Origin: Bacteroidia bacterium
Lineage (GTDB): Bacteria > Bacteroidota > Bacteroidia > 2-12-FULL-35-15
Length of the DNA: 64,000 bases
Assembly (NCBI GenBank): GCA_020051175.1
Contig: JAGVJJ010000013.1
Span: 34,063-98,062, forward strand
Direction: 5' to 3'
Under the pieces are notes generated by a model that was not told the DNA's origin, searched no databases, and saw only the letters and a program-made list of their open reading frames with translations. Made by a program: the position numbers and the translations under genes. Positions within the stretch are counted from its first letter, which is position 1, and each line of letters starts with the position of its first letter. Shown one piece after another: positions 1-8,543 of the stretch.

Positions 1-1
1 C

Positions 2-472
2 AGGGGACGGGTATTTGCCATGGCACTTGTACACGACAATATTTTCAACAAGAACAACATTACTGCCCTCAATTTTAAGGATTATATACAGGTGCTTGTA
101 ACAGAAATCGCCAACTCTTTTGGAGAACATGAAAAAGCAGAAATAACGCTTGCAACAGAAGATGTACACCTTGATCTTTCATACGCTATCCCCTGCGGAC
201 TGATATTGAATGAACTTATTACAAATTCATTCAAGCACGCATGCCCTGAAAGTGAAAAGCTTATAATACATGTGAAACTCCGTAAACAAAAAAATACAGT
301 AGAGCTGGAGGTAAAAGACAATGGCAGCGGTTTACCTGAAGACGGTATTAAAAACTCCGACTCGCTCGGAATGGAGCTTATTAAATCCCTTTCTGAACAG
401 GTAGGCGGAACCTATGGTTTCTGCAGCAAGGATGGACTTACATTCAACCTCAAATTTAAAATAACCTCCTGA
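2..472 (+). CDS. Sensor histidine kinase, C-terminal ATPase part (5' end outside window)
   Basis: The reading frame is open to the left edge, so this is the 3' end of a longer gene. The first visible residues (RGRVFAMALVHDNIF) match the dimerisation/phosphoacceptor tail of the HisKA_2 class, where an MxLVHE-like stretch precedes the ATPase domain. The rest is a HATPase_c domain: N box with LNELITNSFKHA near residue 63 of the ATG-bounded part, G1 box DNGSGLP near 100, and SLGMELIKSL as the lid/G2 region. It would autophosphorylate and pass phosphate to a response regulator. Sensor domain and partner are not visible. The ATG at position 20 is internal, not the start. The family call is firm; the input signal is unknown. 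Confidence 0.85.
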   Translation, partial: RGRVFAMALVHDNIFNKNNITALNFKDYIQVLVTEIANSFGEHEKAEITLATEDVHLDLSYAIPCGLILNELITNSFKHACPESEKLIIHVKLRKQKNTVELEVKDNGSGLPEDGIKNSDSLGMELIKSLSEQVGGTYGFCSKDGLTFNLKFKITS

Positions 473-543
473 TTATCTGACAAATAAAATCAGGCACCTC
501 CATATACTTTTTTCACCGTTTTTGCGTTACTTTTATAAAAAAG

Positions 544-1143
544 ATGCCTTTGAAAAATTATTTACTTTATGGCCTTCTGCTGCTAACCCCTCTGGCATTT
601 GCTCAAACGGATTTCGCCAGACAACTATCAGATGCCGCATTAAAGCTCACTGCTCAAAAAGTGGAGTATGATCCTGCTTATTTTACTATAGCATATCCTA
701 ATGGTGATGTGCCCAAGAACAAAGGTGTATGCACCGATGTGATCATTCGTGCTTACCGTCTGCTCTCCGTTGATCTTCAGAAGGAAGTGCACGAGGATAT
801 CAAAAACAACTTTAAAAAATATCCGAATAAATGGGGCCTTACCAAACCCGATAAAAACATTGACCACCGCAGGGTTCCGAACCTGATGACATTTTTTACG
901 CGTTACGGACTGGTGAAAACAATATCAGACAAACCGGAAGATTACATACCTGGTGATATTGTTTGCTGGAACCTGGGAGGCAACGTAACACACATCGGTA
1001 TTGTAGTTGACAAAAAATCATCGGACGGAAAACGGTACATGATAGTTCATAACATTGGTGCCGGACAAGTGCTTGAAGACTGCTTGTTCAGCTATAAAAT
1101 TATTGGCCATTACACTTATAAAAAACAAAACGCTGAAAAATGA
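544..1143 (+). CDS. Secreted DUF1287-like protein (NlpC/P60-like fold)
   Basis: This 199-residue protein has an N-terminal signal peptide (hydrophobic LLYGLLLLTPLAFAQ, cleavage after AQ). The body shows hallmarks I associate with DUF1287: YPNGDVPKNKGVCTDV near residues 50-65, with a probable nucleophile Cys, and later PGDIVCWNLGG...HIGIVVD, which supplies a His as in NlpC/P60-like enzymes. The family is usually taken to be a periplasmic cell-wall hydrolase or amidase, but its chemistry is not established. Its stop overlaps the start of the L,D-transpeptidase-like gene by four bases (ATGA), so the two are translationally coupled, which supports a peptidoglycan role. Confidence 0.8.
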   Translation: MPLKNYLLYGLLLLTPLAFAQTDFARQLSDAALKLTAQKVEYDPAYFTIAYPNGDVPKNKGVCTDVIIRAYRLLSVDLQKEVHEDIKNNFKKYPNKWGLTKPDKNIDHRRVPNLMTFFTRYGLVKTISDKPEDYIPGDIVCWNLGGNVTHIGIVVDKKSSDGKRYMIVHNIGAGQVLEDCLFSYKIIGHYTYKKQNAEK

Positions 1144-1883
1144 GGCTGCTAATTATACTTCTGGGCTTATTGCTCACAACAGGGTTTATTGTTACACCGG
1201 ACTTTCTTGCAGAGCAAAAAAAATACGAACGCGTAAAAGCCGCATACAAAGAGAAAGAAGCGGGGGTTCAGAAAAAGCTCAGTGAACTTGGCCTTGACCT
1301 GAATAACTTTAACATCCTCATCACCGTGTTTAAAAGCGAGCAGGAACTGGTGATTTATGCAAAAAATAAAAAAGACAAGCAATACAAAAAGCTGGTCACC
1401 TACCCCATCTGTGCAAGTTCGGGGGACCTGGGGCCAAAACGAAAGCAAGGCGATGGCCAGGTGCCTGAAGGCTTTTACCACATTGAGCGCTATAACCCTT
1501 CGAGCAGCTACCACCTGTCATTAGGAGTGAGCTATCCCAACAAATCTGACAAACTGAAAAGCACAGCAAAAGATTTAGGGGGCGATATTTTTATACATGG
1601 TGAATGTGTAACCATTGGCTGTATGCCAATGACCAATGATAAGATAAAAGAAATATACATATACGCTATACAGGCCAAAAACAATGGCCAGCAGAACATA
1701 CCCGTTTATATTTTCCCTTTTAAGTTTACGGAAAGCGCTATTGCAAAACACAAATCATATACAACGGATAACAAGATGCTACAGGACTTCTGGAATAATT
1801 TAAAAACAGGTTACGACAAATTCCACAGCAATTTGGAAGCGCTGAATGTTGCTGTTGACAAGGCTGGGAATTATAATTTTTAA
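1140..1883 (+). CDS. L,D-transpeptidase family protein (YkuD/YafK-like)
   Basis: A 247-residue protein with an N-terminal hydrophobic segment (residues 2-20) for export or anchoring. A YkuD-type catalytic block is visible at about residues 153-165: IHGECVTIGCMPM, which gives the HG...GC signature with catalytic His and Cys. The preceding SSGDLGPKRKQGDGQVPEGFY block is the usual substrate-side loop of YafK-like members. Such enzymes cross-link peptidoglycan or attach and release proteins from it in the periplasm. It overlaps the DUF1287-like gene by four bases, so both probably form one cell-wall operon. The exact reaction (3-3 cross-link or protein attachment or release) cannot be told from sequence alone. 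Confidence 0.85.
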   Translation: MRLLIILLGLLLTTGFIVTPDFLAEQKKYERVKAAYKEKEAGVQKKLSELGLDLNNFNILITVFKSEQELVIYAKNKKDKQYKKLVTYPICASSGDLGPKRKQGDGQVPEGFYHIERYNPSSSYHLSLGVSYPNKSDKLKSTAKDLGGDIFIHGECVTIGCMPMTNDKIKEIYIYAIQAKNNGQQNIPVYIFPFKFTESAIAKHKSYTTDNKMLQDFWNNLKTGYDKFHSNLEALNVAVDKAGNYNF

Positions 1884-1890
1884 AATTATG

Positions 1891-1929
1891 ATAAGCAGCA
1901 GCCTTAAGCTTTTTACGACTGCTGCTTAT
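1891..1929. terminator. Bidirectional hairpin between convergent genes
   Basis: An 11-bp perfect inverted repeat (ATAAGCAGCAG at 1891-1901 and its complement at 1919-1929) with a 17-base loop lies between the transpeptidase stop (1883) and the stop of the convergent gene (1941). No long T-run follows on either side, so termination is inferred mainly from position. Confidence 0.55.
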
Positions 1930-1940
1930 TGGGAATTGTT

Positions 1941-2342
1941 TTAATTCAGGCACACATACAATCCCCGCATTTTTCTTTCCGTTCCGTCCTGCTCAAGAAC
2001 CACAACACTTTCTATAAGCACCTTTTCCACCTTTTTAGCTTCCAGTGTTTTAATTGCTGCTTTAATCTCATCGCTCAGCTTAGCACCGGAATTGGTGTGT
2101 TCAACAAATAGGCGCTGCCCATCCGCTGATTTTTCGGCATAAGCCAACACGAATGACTTCACCTTCAGTTCTTTGTAAGGAAGCGTAAGCTCATCGCATT
2201 TAGCAAGATCGGCATAAGAAATCACATCACCGGATTTGGCCGCACCGCATAATATCGGGTTAGGAACATTATCGGTATTTTGAGCAAAATTTGTTGCGGT
2301 GCCAAACATTGTCAGCAGCACAAGGGAGAGGATTGTTTTCAT
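1941..2342 (-). CDS. Small secreted protein resembling the GldM C-terminal domain
   Basis: A 133-residue protein with a signal peptide (MKTILSLVLLTMFGTATNFAQ). The mature part has the feel of the last domain of GldM/PorM, the periplasmic shaft of the type IX secretion motor: a VKSFVLAYA strand, a stretch with HTNSGAKLSDEIKAAIKTL, then VLIESVVVLEQDGTERKMRGLYV, which parallels the GldM ending of the type 'IEDIrv.gPDGkvRkL.pI.l'. I infer a stand-alone GldM-C-like domain; I cannot run the profile search that would settle it. It is transcribed alone, convergent with the transpeptidase gene. Function unknown. Confidence 0.6.
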   Translation of the reverse strand: MKTILSLVLLTMFGTATNFAQNTDNVPNPILCGAAKSGDVISYADLAKCDELTLPYKELKVKSFVLAYAEKSADGQRLFVEHTNSGAKLSDEIKAAIKTLEAKKVEKVLIESVVVLEQDGTERKMRGLYVCLN

Positions 2343-2493
2343 AACGAATTGAGTTTTTTAGTTTCTCCACAATTAAGGGTTTATAGAGATGACCACTAAA
2401 GTGCTTTTAATAGCGCTTTTATTTTCATAATGCAGTGCATTTTAGAAAGATACAGTTTGATGAAAATATTTTTGTAATTACTGTATAAATACA

Positions 2494-2525
2494 AAGCCGC
2501 AACCCGTTTTATCAGGTTGCGGCTT
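2494..2525 (-). terminator. Hairpin downstream of the PspC gene
   Basis: An 11-bp stem (AAGCCGCAACC at 2494-2504, complement at 2515-2525) with a 10-base loop lies 18 bases past the stop of the PspC-domain gene. On the minus strand the stem is followed by a loose T-rich tract. On the plus strand six Ts follow at 2531-2536, but no plus-strand gene lies just upstream. Most likely it ends the PadR-PspC transcript. Confidence 0.6.
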
Positions 2526-2542
2526 CACTCTTTTTTAAAGAA

Positions 2543-4243
2543 TTAATAGTTGTGTTCGTGTGATGGCGGCACGGGTGGTGGTGGTGGATGCGACAAATGT
2601 ATCGCTTCGTCCAACCCTTGGCAATCCACGCATTCAAGGCCTTTTTGAGTCATTTTCCACCTGCGGTTAACCATATCACTATCGAGCGTCTCCGTTACAT
2701 TGTCAATATCATATATGATACCTTCCATTCGCTTGCTCAAAAAAACAGTCTTACCAACAGGAACTTTCAGTACCAGCTTCACATCCTGGGCCCTTATTTT
2801 ATCAGCTGCATGTATATCAAAATAGTTATTAAATTCTATCAGTGAATCTGTCTGAACAATTTTATATTCGATATTCTTTGCCCGGTTTGCCGCATCTTTT
2901 TTATCAAAACCCTGTGCGGTTTTTATTACAAACAGCTCAAATGTATCAGCCTGGCTTTGAACAATATCAAGCCTCGGGTACCCAATACTGAATGTGTTGT
3001 CGCCTTTTGAAATCAAAGCCCAATCGCCACGATAAAAGTTATGGGAATAATGCCGATCTATTTTTCTTTCATCATCCTTTGGCATTTCTTTTAAATCAAG
3101 ATAAAGCGCATTACCAGCAGGTTGGGATATGTATAGCTGCTGTTTGTTACCCGACTGCTCGGTAAAATCTGCACCAATTTTTATTCCGACATAAACCATC
3201 AGCCCCAACCCTACAAACCATAATAAATTTCCGGCATACTTCACTATTTTGTTTTTACGCTTGATGTCAAACAAACACCTTGTACCTCCATAAATCATCG
3301 ACAAAAGAGGGATTCCGAGAAAGAGCAGCAAGCCAGTTATTACATACTGGATCTGTAAATCATCCGGCAAAACCACCGCACATATTTCATATAATGAAAG
3401 ACGGATATCATTACCGCCATCAGATACAGCAACAACACCGCGGCCAAATAATGTGGCCAGCAGCGCAACCATAAGCACCACTCCTACAAGGATCAGAAGA
3501 AAAGAAACAGCTTTGGCAACACCTTTAAAAATCCTGTATAGAATTTCCTTCAGAAAATCTGCCCCTTTCTGGGCACCGGAACGCATACGCTCTTTGTTTT
3601 CCGGTGACTGCATTTCTTTTCCCAAGTCATTCATTTTTTTTCTGAACTCCTGGAACTCTTCGTTTACAGCCTTTCCAATGTTGTTAACATCCACTTTTTC
3701 TCCGCGCATTTCCAGCTTTTCTGCCGTTGTTTTCGCCTTAGGGATAATGATCAACAGTACAATGTATAGCAGGAGTCCGGTACCAAATGCAAAAAAGGCG
3801 ATGGCAAAAGCTGCCCGCAACCAAATAGGGTCAAAATCAAAATAGTTAGCAATACCGGAACATACACCACCCACGATTTTATCATCAGGATCACGGAAAA
3901 TGCGCCTTCTGCCTGTATAGGTGTAACCGGTAGCATCTTCCTGTTGTTTATTTTGTGAAGAATCTTTCGTGTCGGCACTGTCGCCTGCAAACTCTTCAGG
4001 TTTGCCCATCACTGCAATCACACTTTCTACATCGGCCATCACTACTGCCTGTTTTACAGTGCTTACTTTTGAATGCAGCATTTCAGCAATACGTGATTCA
4101 ATGTCATTCATGATTTCATCACAACCTTCGGCATTTTTGAAATAGCCTTTAATGGTTTGCAGGTAATGACTGAGCTTTTCAAAAGCATCTTCCTCAATAT
4201 GGAATATGATGCCGCTCAGGTTCATGGTTATGGTTTTTTTCAT
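2543..4243 (-). CDS. PspC-domain membrane protein (envelope stress family)
   Basis: A 566-residue protein. Residues 1-90 form a soluble region starting KKTITMNLSGIIFHIEEDAFEKL, typical of Bacteroidota PspC proteins. Residues about 112-172 are a PspC domain (RRIFRDPDDKIVGGVCSGIANYF, then a transmembrane helix ending IIIPKAKTTAEK). Three further hydrophobic stretches follow (around 245-265, 300-320, 340-357), then a C-terminal domain of about 190 residues with many beta-like strands, ending in a proline/histidine-rich tail (HPPPPPVPPSHEH). PspC proteins sense or respond to inner-membrane stress. The gene follows a PadR regulator 69 bases upstream, the standard arrangement in this phylum, so PadR probably controls it. 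Confidence 0.85.
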   Translation of the reverse strand: MKKTITMNLSGIIFHIEEDAFEKLSHYLQTIKGYFKNAEGCDEIMNDIESRIAEMLHSKVSTVKQAVVMADVESVIAVMGKPEEFAGDSADTKDSSQNKQQEDATGYTYTGRRRIFRDPDDKIVGGVCSGIANYFDFDPIWLRAAFAIAFFAFGTGLLLYIVLLIIIPKAKTTAEKLEMRGEKVDVNNIGKAVNEEFQEFRKKMNDLGKEMQSPENKERMRSGAQKGADFLKEILYRIFKGVAKAVSFLLILVGVVLMVALLATLFGRGVVAVSDGGNDIRLSLYEICAVVLPDDLQIQYVITGLLLFLGIPLLSMIYGGTRCLFDIKRKNKIVKYAGNLLWFVGLGLMVYVGIKIGADFTEQSGNKQQLYISQPAGNALYLDLKEMPKDDERKIDRHYSHNFYRGDWALISKGDNTFSIGYPRLDIVQSQADTFELFVIKTAQGFDKKDAANRAKNIEYKIVQTDSLIEFNNYFDIHAADKIRAQDVKLVLKVPVGKTVFLSKRMEGIIYDIDNVTETLDSDMVNRRWKMTQKGLECVDCQGLDEAIHLSHPPPPPVPPSHEHNY

Positions 4244-4312
4244 CTTTTTAATTGTTTTCAGTTTCTGTTTATACGAACAATGGATTGCTTATTGCTTCAT
4301 TGTAAAATTTGC

Positions 4313-4645
4313 CTATTGATCCTTTCGGGTTGTTTTGTTTACCGCTTCTACAAGCTCGGCCCAGGTTACTTCCAGCTCTTTCAGGAATTGCTCACCTTGT
4401 GGGGTTAGCTTGTAATACTTACGCGGTGGCCCCGAAGCAGACTCTTCCCAGCGATAGCTGAGCAGCCCGTCATTTTTTAACCGCATCAATAAAGGATAGA
4501 GGGTGCCTTCCACCACCAGGAGTTTTGCATCTTTCATTTTGTTGATTATTTCAGAAGGGTAATGGTCCCCGTTTGAAAGAATGGAAAGGATACAAAACTC
4601 CAGTATACCCTTTTTCATCTGCGCCTTTGAGTTTTCGATATTCAT
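4313..4645 (-). CDS. PadR-family transcriptional regulator
   Basis: From the ATG at 4645 the protein is 110 residues (MNIENSKAQMKKGILEFCILSIL...). It is a winged helix-turn-helix of the PadR type: recognition-helix region YPSEIINKMKDAKLLVVEGTLYPLLMRL, wing GLLSYRWEESASGPPRKYYKLTPQG, then a short dimerisation helix. A longer frame upstream is possible (start at 4684), but it would run over the -7 box and adds no family-like residues. PadR proteins usually repress neighbours and themselves. The adjacent PspC gene is the obvious target, and a promoter with nearby AGTAC inverted motifs lies just upstream. Confidence 0.9.
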   Translation of the reverse strand: MNIENSKAQMKKGILEFCILSILSNGDHYPSEIINKMKDAKLLVVEGTLYPLLMRLKNDGLLSYRWEESASGPPRKYYKLTPQGEQFLKELEVTWAELVEAVNKTTRKDQ

Positions 4646-4681
4646 TTCGTTTTGTTTTAATTCTGTATCTATTTGACAATG

Positions 4682-4713
4682 CAAAGATATATAAATATTA
4701 CAGTACCTTGCAA
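4682..4713 (-). promoter_or_regulatory. Promoter of the padR-pspC operon, with candidate operator
   Basis: Read on the minus strand, TTG (4713-4711), a 21-base spacer and TATCTTTG (4689-4682) fit the Bacteroidota sigma consensus (TTTG...TAnnTTTG); the -7 box ends 36 bases before the PadR ATG. AGTAC-type motifs at about 4702-4706 and 4719-4724 flank the -33 box and could be an autoregulatory PadR operator. The operator is a suggestion only. Confidence 0.6.
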
Positions 4714-4898
4714 TACATAGTACTAAAATAATTTACAATGTGCTGATTTTCAATAAAATAATTTTTAAGTGGTTTATGAATATGTGCCCGTTTTTCATAA
4801 AAAATTTTATTTCGGGTTTGTGTAGCTTACGATTACCTGCTTAAAATTGACATTATCAGATTAAATCCTTAAATTGGCTCTTACTAAACCCTTATCTG

Positions 4899-7778
4899 AT
4901 GCGACAAATCAAGCTGTTGGCCTTTCTTTTAGCAATTTTTCCTTTTATTTCTGTGTTTTCCCAGGTTATTGACGCAAATACAAAACTGTCGCAGGGAGCA
5001 TTTGTTTTACCCCCTACAGCCAAACCTGGCGACTACATGGAGAAAACTGTAGTAATAAAAATAAAGCCGGAGCTAAAATCAATTTGTTCGACTGCAGGCA
5101 TTGACAATGCTAATTTCAACCAGCTATACACCAGCATTGGGGGAAAAGACTTAAGAAGAAAGTTCCCGCATGCCAAAGCCCCTTCACGTACTGTAAATGA
5201 ACGAGGCGAAAAATATGCAGATTTGACCCTTATTTATGAGTTCAGTTATACGTCCGGCACCTCATTGGAAAAAGTAATCAGCAAGTGCATCGGCTTAAAC
5301 ATATTCCAATATGCTGAACCACATTACATCCCACGGTTATGTTATACACCGAACGACCCCAGCCTTTCGAACCAGTATGGCCTTACCAATATTCAGGCTG
5401 AAGCTGCGTGGGGCATAAATACAACCACGGCCCGTGGCGATACAAACATTGTGATCGGCATTACAGATACAGGAGTTGAGCCCAATCACCCCGATTTAAA
5501 GAACAATATCAAGCACAATCCTTTGGATCCTCCTGGTGGTGGCGATAATGATGGTGATGGATATACAGACAACTATTCCGGCTGGGACTTAGGAGAAAAC
5601 GATAACGACCCTACTTACCAGGGCAGCCCTCACGGGGTACACGTTTCCGGAATTGCTGCAGCCTCAACAGACAATGGTGTTGGTATTGCCGGTGTGGGAT
5701 TCAAATGCAAATTTTTACCAATAAAGATTGCAAACTCTTCAGGTGCGCTTACACAATCCTATGAAGGCATTGCATATGCGGCAGATCACGGCTGTGCAAT
5801 CATAAACTGCTCCTGGGGAAGTGAAAGCCCAAGCCAGCTTGGCCAGGATGTGGTAGATTATGCTACTATCAACCAAAATGCGCTTGTTGTAGCCGCTGCC
5901 GGCAACAATGGCTCCGATCAATTGTTTTATCCTGCATCATACAACTACGTTATCAGCGTGGTGAACACCAAGAGTGACGACAGGCGCCATTCCAGCTCAA
6001 ATTATAACTATACAGCGGATGTATGCGCCCCCGGAGAAAGCATTTACTCTACCTACCCAACCAACTCCTACTCTTCACAAACCGGTACATCCATGGCTGC
6101 GCCATGTGCAGCAGGTGCAGCAGCAATCATCAAATCGTTTTATCCATCTTACACAGCACTGCAGGTAGGCGAACGCTTAAAAACCACCTGCGATAATATT
6201 TACGGGCTTACCAGCCCTATTTATCTGAACAAGCTGGGCAACGGTCGTATCAACCTTTTCAACGCGCTTACGCAAACCCTGTCGCCTTCTGTTGTTACCA
6301 CCCAACGCAATATTACTGATAACAATGACAATACATTTGTAATCAATGATACATTGCGTATTGTTTCCACACATACCAACTACCTTGGCCCAACAACCAA
6401 TCTAACTGCAACACTTTCTTCCACATCGGCCTATGTGCAAATACTGGATGGCGCCATAACACTGGGTGCAATCCCGATGCTTGGAACAGCAACCAACACA
6501 GCAGATCCGTACCTTGTTAAAATCAATCCGAATGCTCCGGCCAACCAACCTGTGTTGTTTAAAATTACCTATTCCGATCCAGCAACATCTTATACCGCCA
6601 CTGAGTTTTTTACGGTAGTTGTAAATGTGGACTACGTCAACATTACTATTAATGATGTTCACACCACCATCAGCAGTGCGGGGCGTATAGGTTATAGCCA
6701 GACCGGGCAAGGCGGAGGACTGGGCTTTAACTATATGAATAATGGCACTATTCTTTATGAGGCCAGCCTGATGGTTGGTATCAATGGCAGCCAGGTATCC
6801 GATGGGGTTAGGGGCGTAACTGTGCCTGAAGCAGACTTTCAGTCAACCGTTGCCGTTCGCAATATTAGCCCTTCTGTATTCTCTGATTTTGATGTGGATG
6901 GAACATTCAATGACGACCCTGCTGCAAACCCATTGCCAATAAAGGTTCATCACAAGGCTTTTGCCTGGAGCAATGCGGGTGACAGAAAATATGTGATTGT
7001 CCAGTACGTTATTTCCAATACAGGGGTAAGTCCGCTAACCAATTTATACGCGGGCATATTTGCCGACTGGGACATTGATTTAGCAACATTTGCATCAAAC
7101 CGAGCAGCATTTGATGCTGCCAACAAAATGGGATATGCTTATTATACAGGAACAAACGGAACTTATGCAGGCATTAAACTTCTTACCAGCACAGCACCGG
7201 TCCTGCACTATGCTATCGACAATGTTTCCGGTGGTTCCGGAGGCGTTGATTTATTCACGAGCGGTTTTGATGCTACTGAAAAATATACAACAATTTCTAC
7301 CAACCGCACAAATGCTGGTATATCCGGCAATGGTGCTGATGTAATTGATGTTGTTAGTACTGGTCCGTATACTATTGCTGTTGGCGATTCAGTAAGGGTT
7401 GCATTTGCATTGATTGCAGGCGACAACCTGACTGATTTGCAGACGAGCGCTGCAAATGCACAAATTAAATACGATGGCCTTAATATCAGCACTGTTGCAG
7501 ACTATAAAACAACGGGCGGCATCACTGGTATGACAGTGTACCCGAATCCAGCATCGGGTGAATCTGTCATATCACTAACTATTATGCAGGAAACCACAGC
7601 AAAATTAAGGCTTGTGGATATTACAGGTAAAGAAATAAAAGCGGTAGCCAACCAAAAGTTATCACCAGGCCAACACACGTTCCACTTTGATACTTCTGCG
7701 CTTGCTAACGGTGTTTATTATTACCAGCTGACATCCGAAAACAAAACACTAGTAAAAAAACTGGTTGTGGCAAAATAA
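4899..7778 (+). CDS. Subtilisin-like serine protease exported by T9SS
   Basis: A 959-residue secreted protease. It has a signal peptide (residues 1-22), a propeptide of about 130 residues, and an S8 catalytic domain with all three triad motifs: Asp in IVIGITDTGVEPNHPD (about 190-205), His in SPHGVHVSGIAA (about 247-258) and Ser in GTSMAAPCAAGAAAI (about 393-407). Note HGVHVSG where most members have HGTHVAG. An Asp-rich stretch before the His motif (DNDGDGYTDN) may bind calcium. Several beta-rich domains follow, and the C-terminus is a T9SS sorting domain (YPNPASGE..., then ANGVYYYQL...KKLVVAK). It should be exported across the outer membrane and attached or released at the surface. Confidence 0.93.
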   Translation: MRQIKLLAFLLAIFPFISVFSQVIDANTKLSQGAFVLPPTAKPGDYMEKTVVIKIKPELKSICSTAGIDNANFNQLYTSIGGKDLRRKFPHAKAPSRTVNERGEKYADLTLIYEFSYTSGTSLEKVISKCIGLNIFQYAEPHYIPRLCYTPNDPSLSNQYGLTNIQAEAAWGINTTTARGDTNIVIGITDTGVEPNHPDLKNNIKHNPLDPPGGGDNDGDGYTDNYSGWDLGENDNDPTYQGSPHGVHVSGIAAASTDNGVGIAGVGFKCKFLPIKIANSSGALTQSYEGIAYAADHGCAIINCSWGSESPSQLGQDVVDYATINQNALVVAAAGNNGSDQLFYPASYNYVISVVNTKSDDRRHSSSNYNYTADVCAPGESIYSTYPTNSYSSQTGTSMAAPCAAGAAAIIKSFYPSYTALQVGERLKTTCDNIYGLTSPIYLNKLGNGRINLFNALTQTLSPSVVTTQRNITDNNDNTFVINDTLRIVSTHTNYLGPTTNLTATLSSTSAYVQILDGAITLGAIPMLGTATNTADPYLVKINPNAPANQPVLFKITYSDPATSYTATEFFTVVVNVDYVNITINDVHTTISSAGRIGYSQTGQGGGLGFNYMNNGTILYEASLMVGINGSQVSDGVRGVTVPEADFQSTVAVRNISPSVFSDFDVDGTFNDDPAANPLPIKVHHKAFAWSNAGDRKYVIVQYVISNTGVSPLTNLYAGIFADWDIDLATFASNRAAFDAANKMGYAYYTGTNGTYAGIKLLTSTAPVLHYAIDNVSGGSGGVDLFTSGFDATEKYTTISTNRTNAGISGNGADVIDVVSTGPYTIAVGDSVRVAFALIAGDNLTDLQTSAANAQIKYDGLNISTVADYKTTGGITGMTVYPNPASGESVISLTIMQETTAKLRLVDITGKEIKAVANQKLSPGQHTFHFDTSALANGVYYYQLTSENKTLVKKLVVAK

Positions 7779-7854
7779 TGGGTTATAATTATTGATTAAC
7801 AACCGGAAAAAAACAGCAGGTGTTAATAAAGCGGAATTTCTAATGAAATCATAG

Positions 7855-7885
7855 TTTGTAACCCAAAATTGTTTTTATATATTTG
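7855..7885 (+). promoter_or_regulatory. Consensus Bacteroidota promoter
   Basis: TTTG at 7855-7858, a 19-base spacer, then TATATTTG at 7878-7885: an essentially perfect match to the Bacteroidota primary sigma consensus. It ends 18 bases before the ATG at 7904 of the DUF5606-like gene. This also shows that the upstream TTG at 7883 is part of the -7 box and not a start codon. Confidence 0.8.
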
Positions 7886-7903
7886 TATAAATTAATATTG
7901 ATT

Positions 7904-8461
7904 ATGGATTTAAGCGGAATTATTTCAATTGCAGGAATGAGCGGACTTTATAAAGTAATTGCTCAAACAAAGAACGGGCTTATTGTAGAGTCTTTAGCTG
8001 ATAAAAAACGTATACCTGTTTATGCAACGCATAAGGTAAGCACTTTAGAGGATGTAAGAATCTATTCAACAGGTGATGAAGTACCTTTGAAAGAGGTGTT
8101 TCAAAAAATTTACGACAAAGAAAAAGGAGCTACAACCAGCGTAGATGCTAAAGCAGCTGATGCTGAACTAAAAAAATATTTTAAAACTGTTTTTGCCGAA
8201 TACGATGAAGACCGTGTATATGGTTCGGATATTAAAAAGGTATTGAGCTGGTACAACATTCTTCATAAAGAAGGTCTGTTGGAGAAAAAAGAGGAGAAGA
8301 AAGAAGACGAAAAACCGGCTAAAGAAGAAAAAGCAGCAAAAGTAAAAGCATCCGGTGAAGCAAAAACGGCTAAACCAAAAGCAAAAGAAAGCGCGCCAAA
8401 AGTAAAGACTGCAAGTGCTAAAGTAAAAACACAGGGTGTTAGAAAAACAGGTGTTGCTTAA
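7904..8461 (+). CDS. DUF5606-like conserved Bacteroidota protein
   Basis: A 185-residue cytoplasmic protein. Residues 1-130 form a conserved domain beginning MDLSGIISIAGMSGLYKVIAQ, then IVESLADKKRIPVYATHKVSTLEDVRIY and a helical part ending at DIKKVLSWYNILHKEGLL. I recognise this as the DUF5606-type family found across Bacteroidota; no function is known to me. The last 55 residues are a low-complexity Lys/Ala/Glu tail (repeated KAAKVKA, KPKAKES, VKT units), basic enough to contact nucleic acid, though that is only a possibility. The ATG at 7904 is chosen because the frame before it overlaps the promoter. Confidence 0.85.
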   Translation: MDLSGIISIAGMSGLYKVIAQTKNGLIVESLADKKRIPVYATHKVSTLEDVRIYSTGDEVPLKEVFQKIYDKEKGATTSVDAKAADAELKKYFKTVFAEYDEDRVYGSDIKKVLSWYNILHKEGLLEKKEEKKEDEKPAKEEKAAKVKASGEAKTAKPKAKESAPKVKTASAKVKTQGVRKTGVA

Positions 8462-8490
8462 AGTTTACACTATTAATTACCAGTTAAAGT

Positions 8491-8518
8491 AAAAAAGGCT
8501 CCAACTGGAGCCTTTTTT
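8491..8518. terminator. Strong bidirectional terminator
   Basis: A 12-base perfect inverted repeat with a 4-base loop: a run of six As and GGCTCC, loop AACT, then GGAGCC and six Ts. It works as an intrinsic terminator in both directions and sits between the convergent genes ending at 8461 (+) and 8544 (-). Confidence 0.92.
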
Positions 8519-8543
8519 GTTTAATATGCTGCAGGAGTAGGTT

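Noticed and set aside
1055..1285. A plus-strand frame across the junction of the two cell-wall genes
   Set aside because: It overlaps two well-supported genes in another frame and has no signal or domain.
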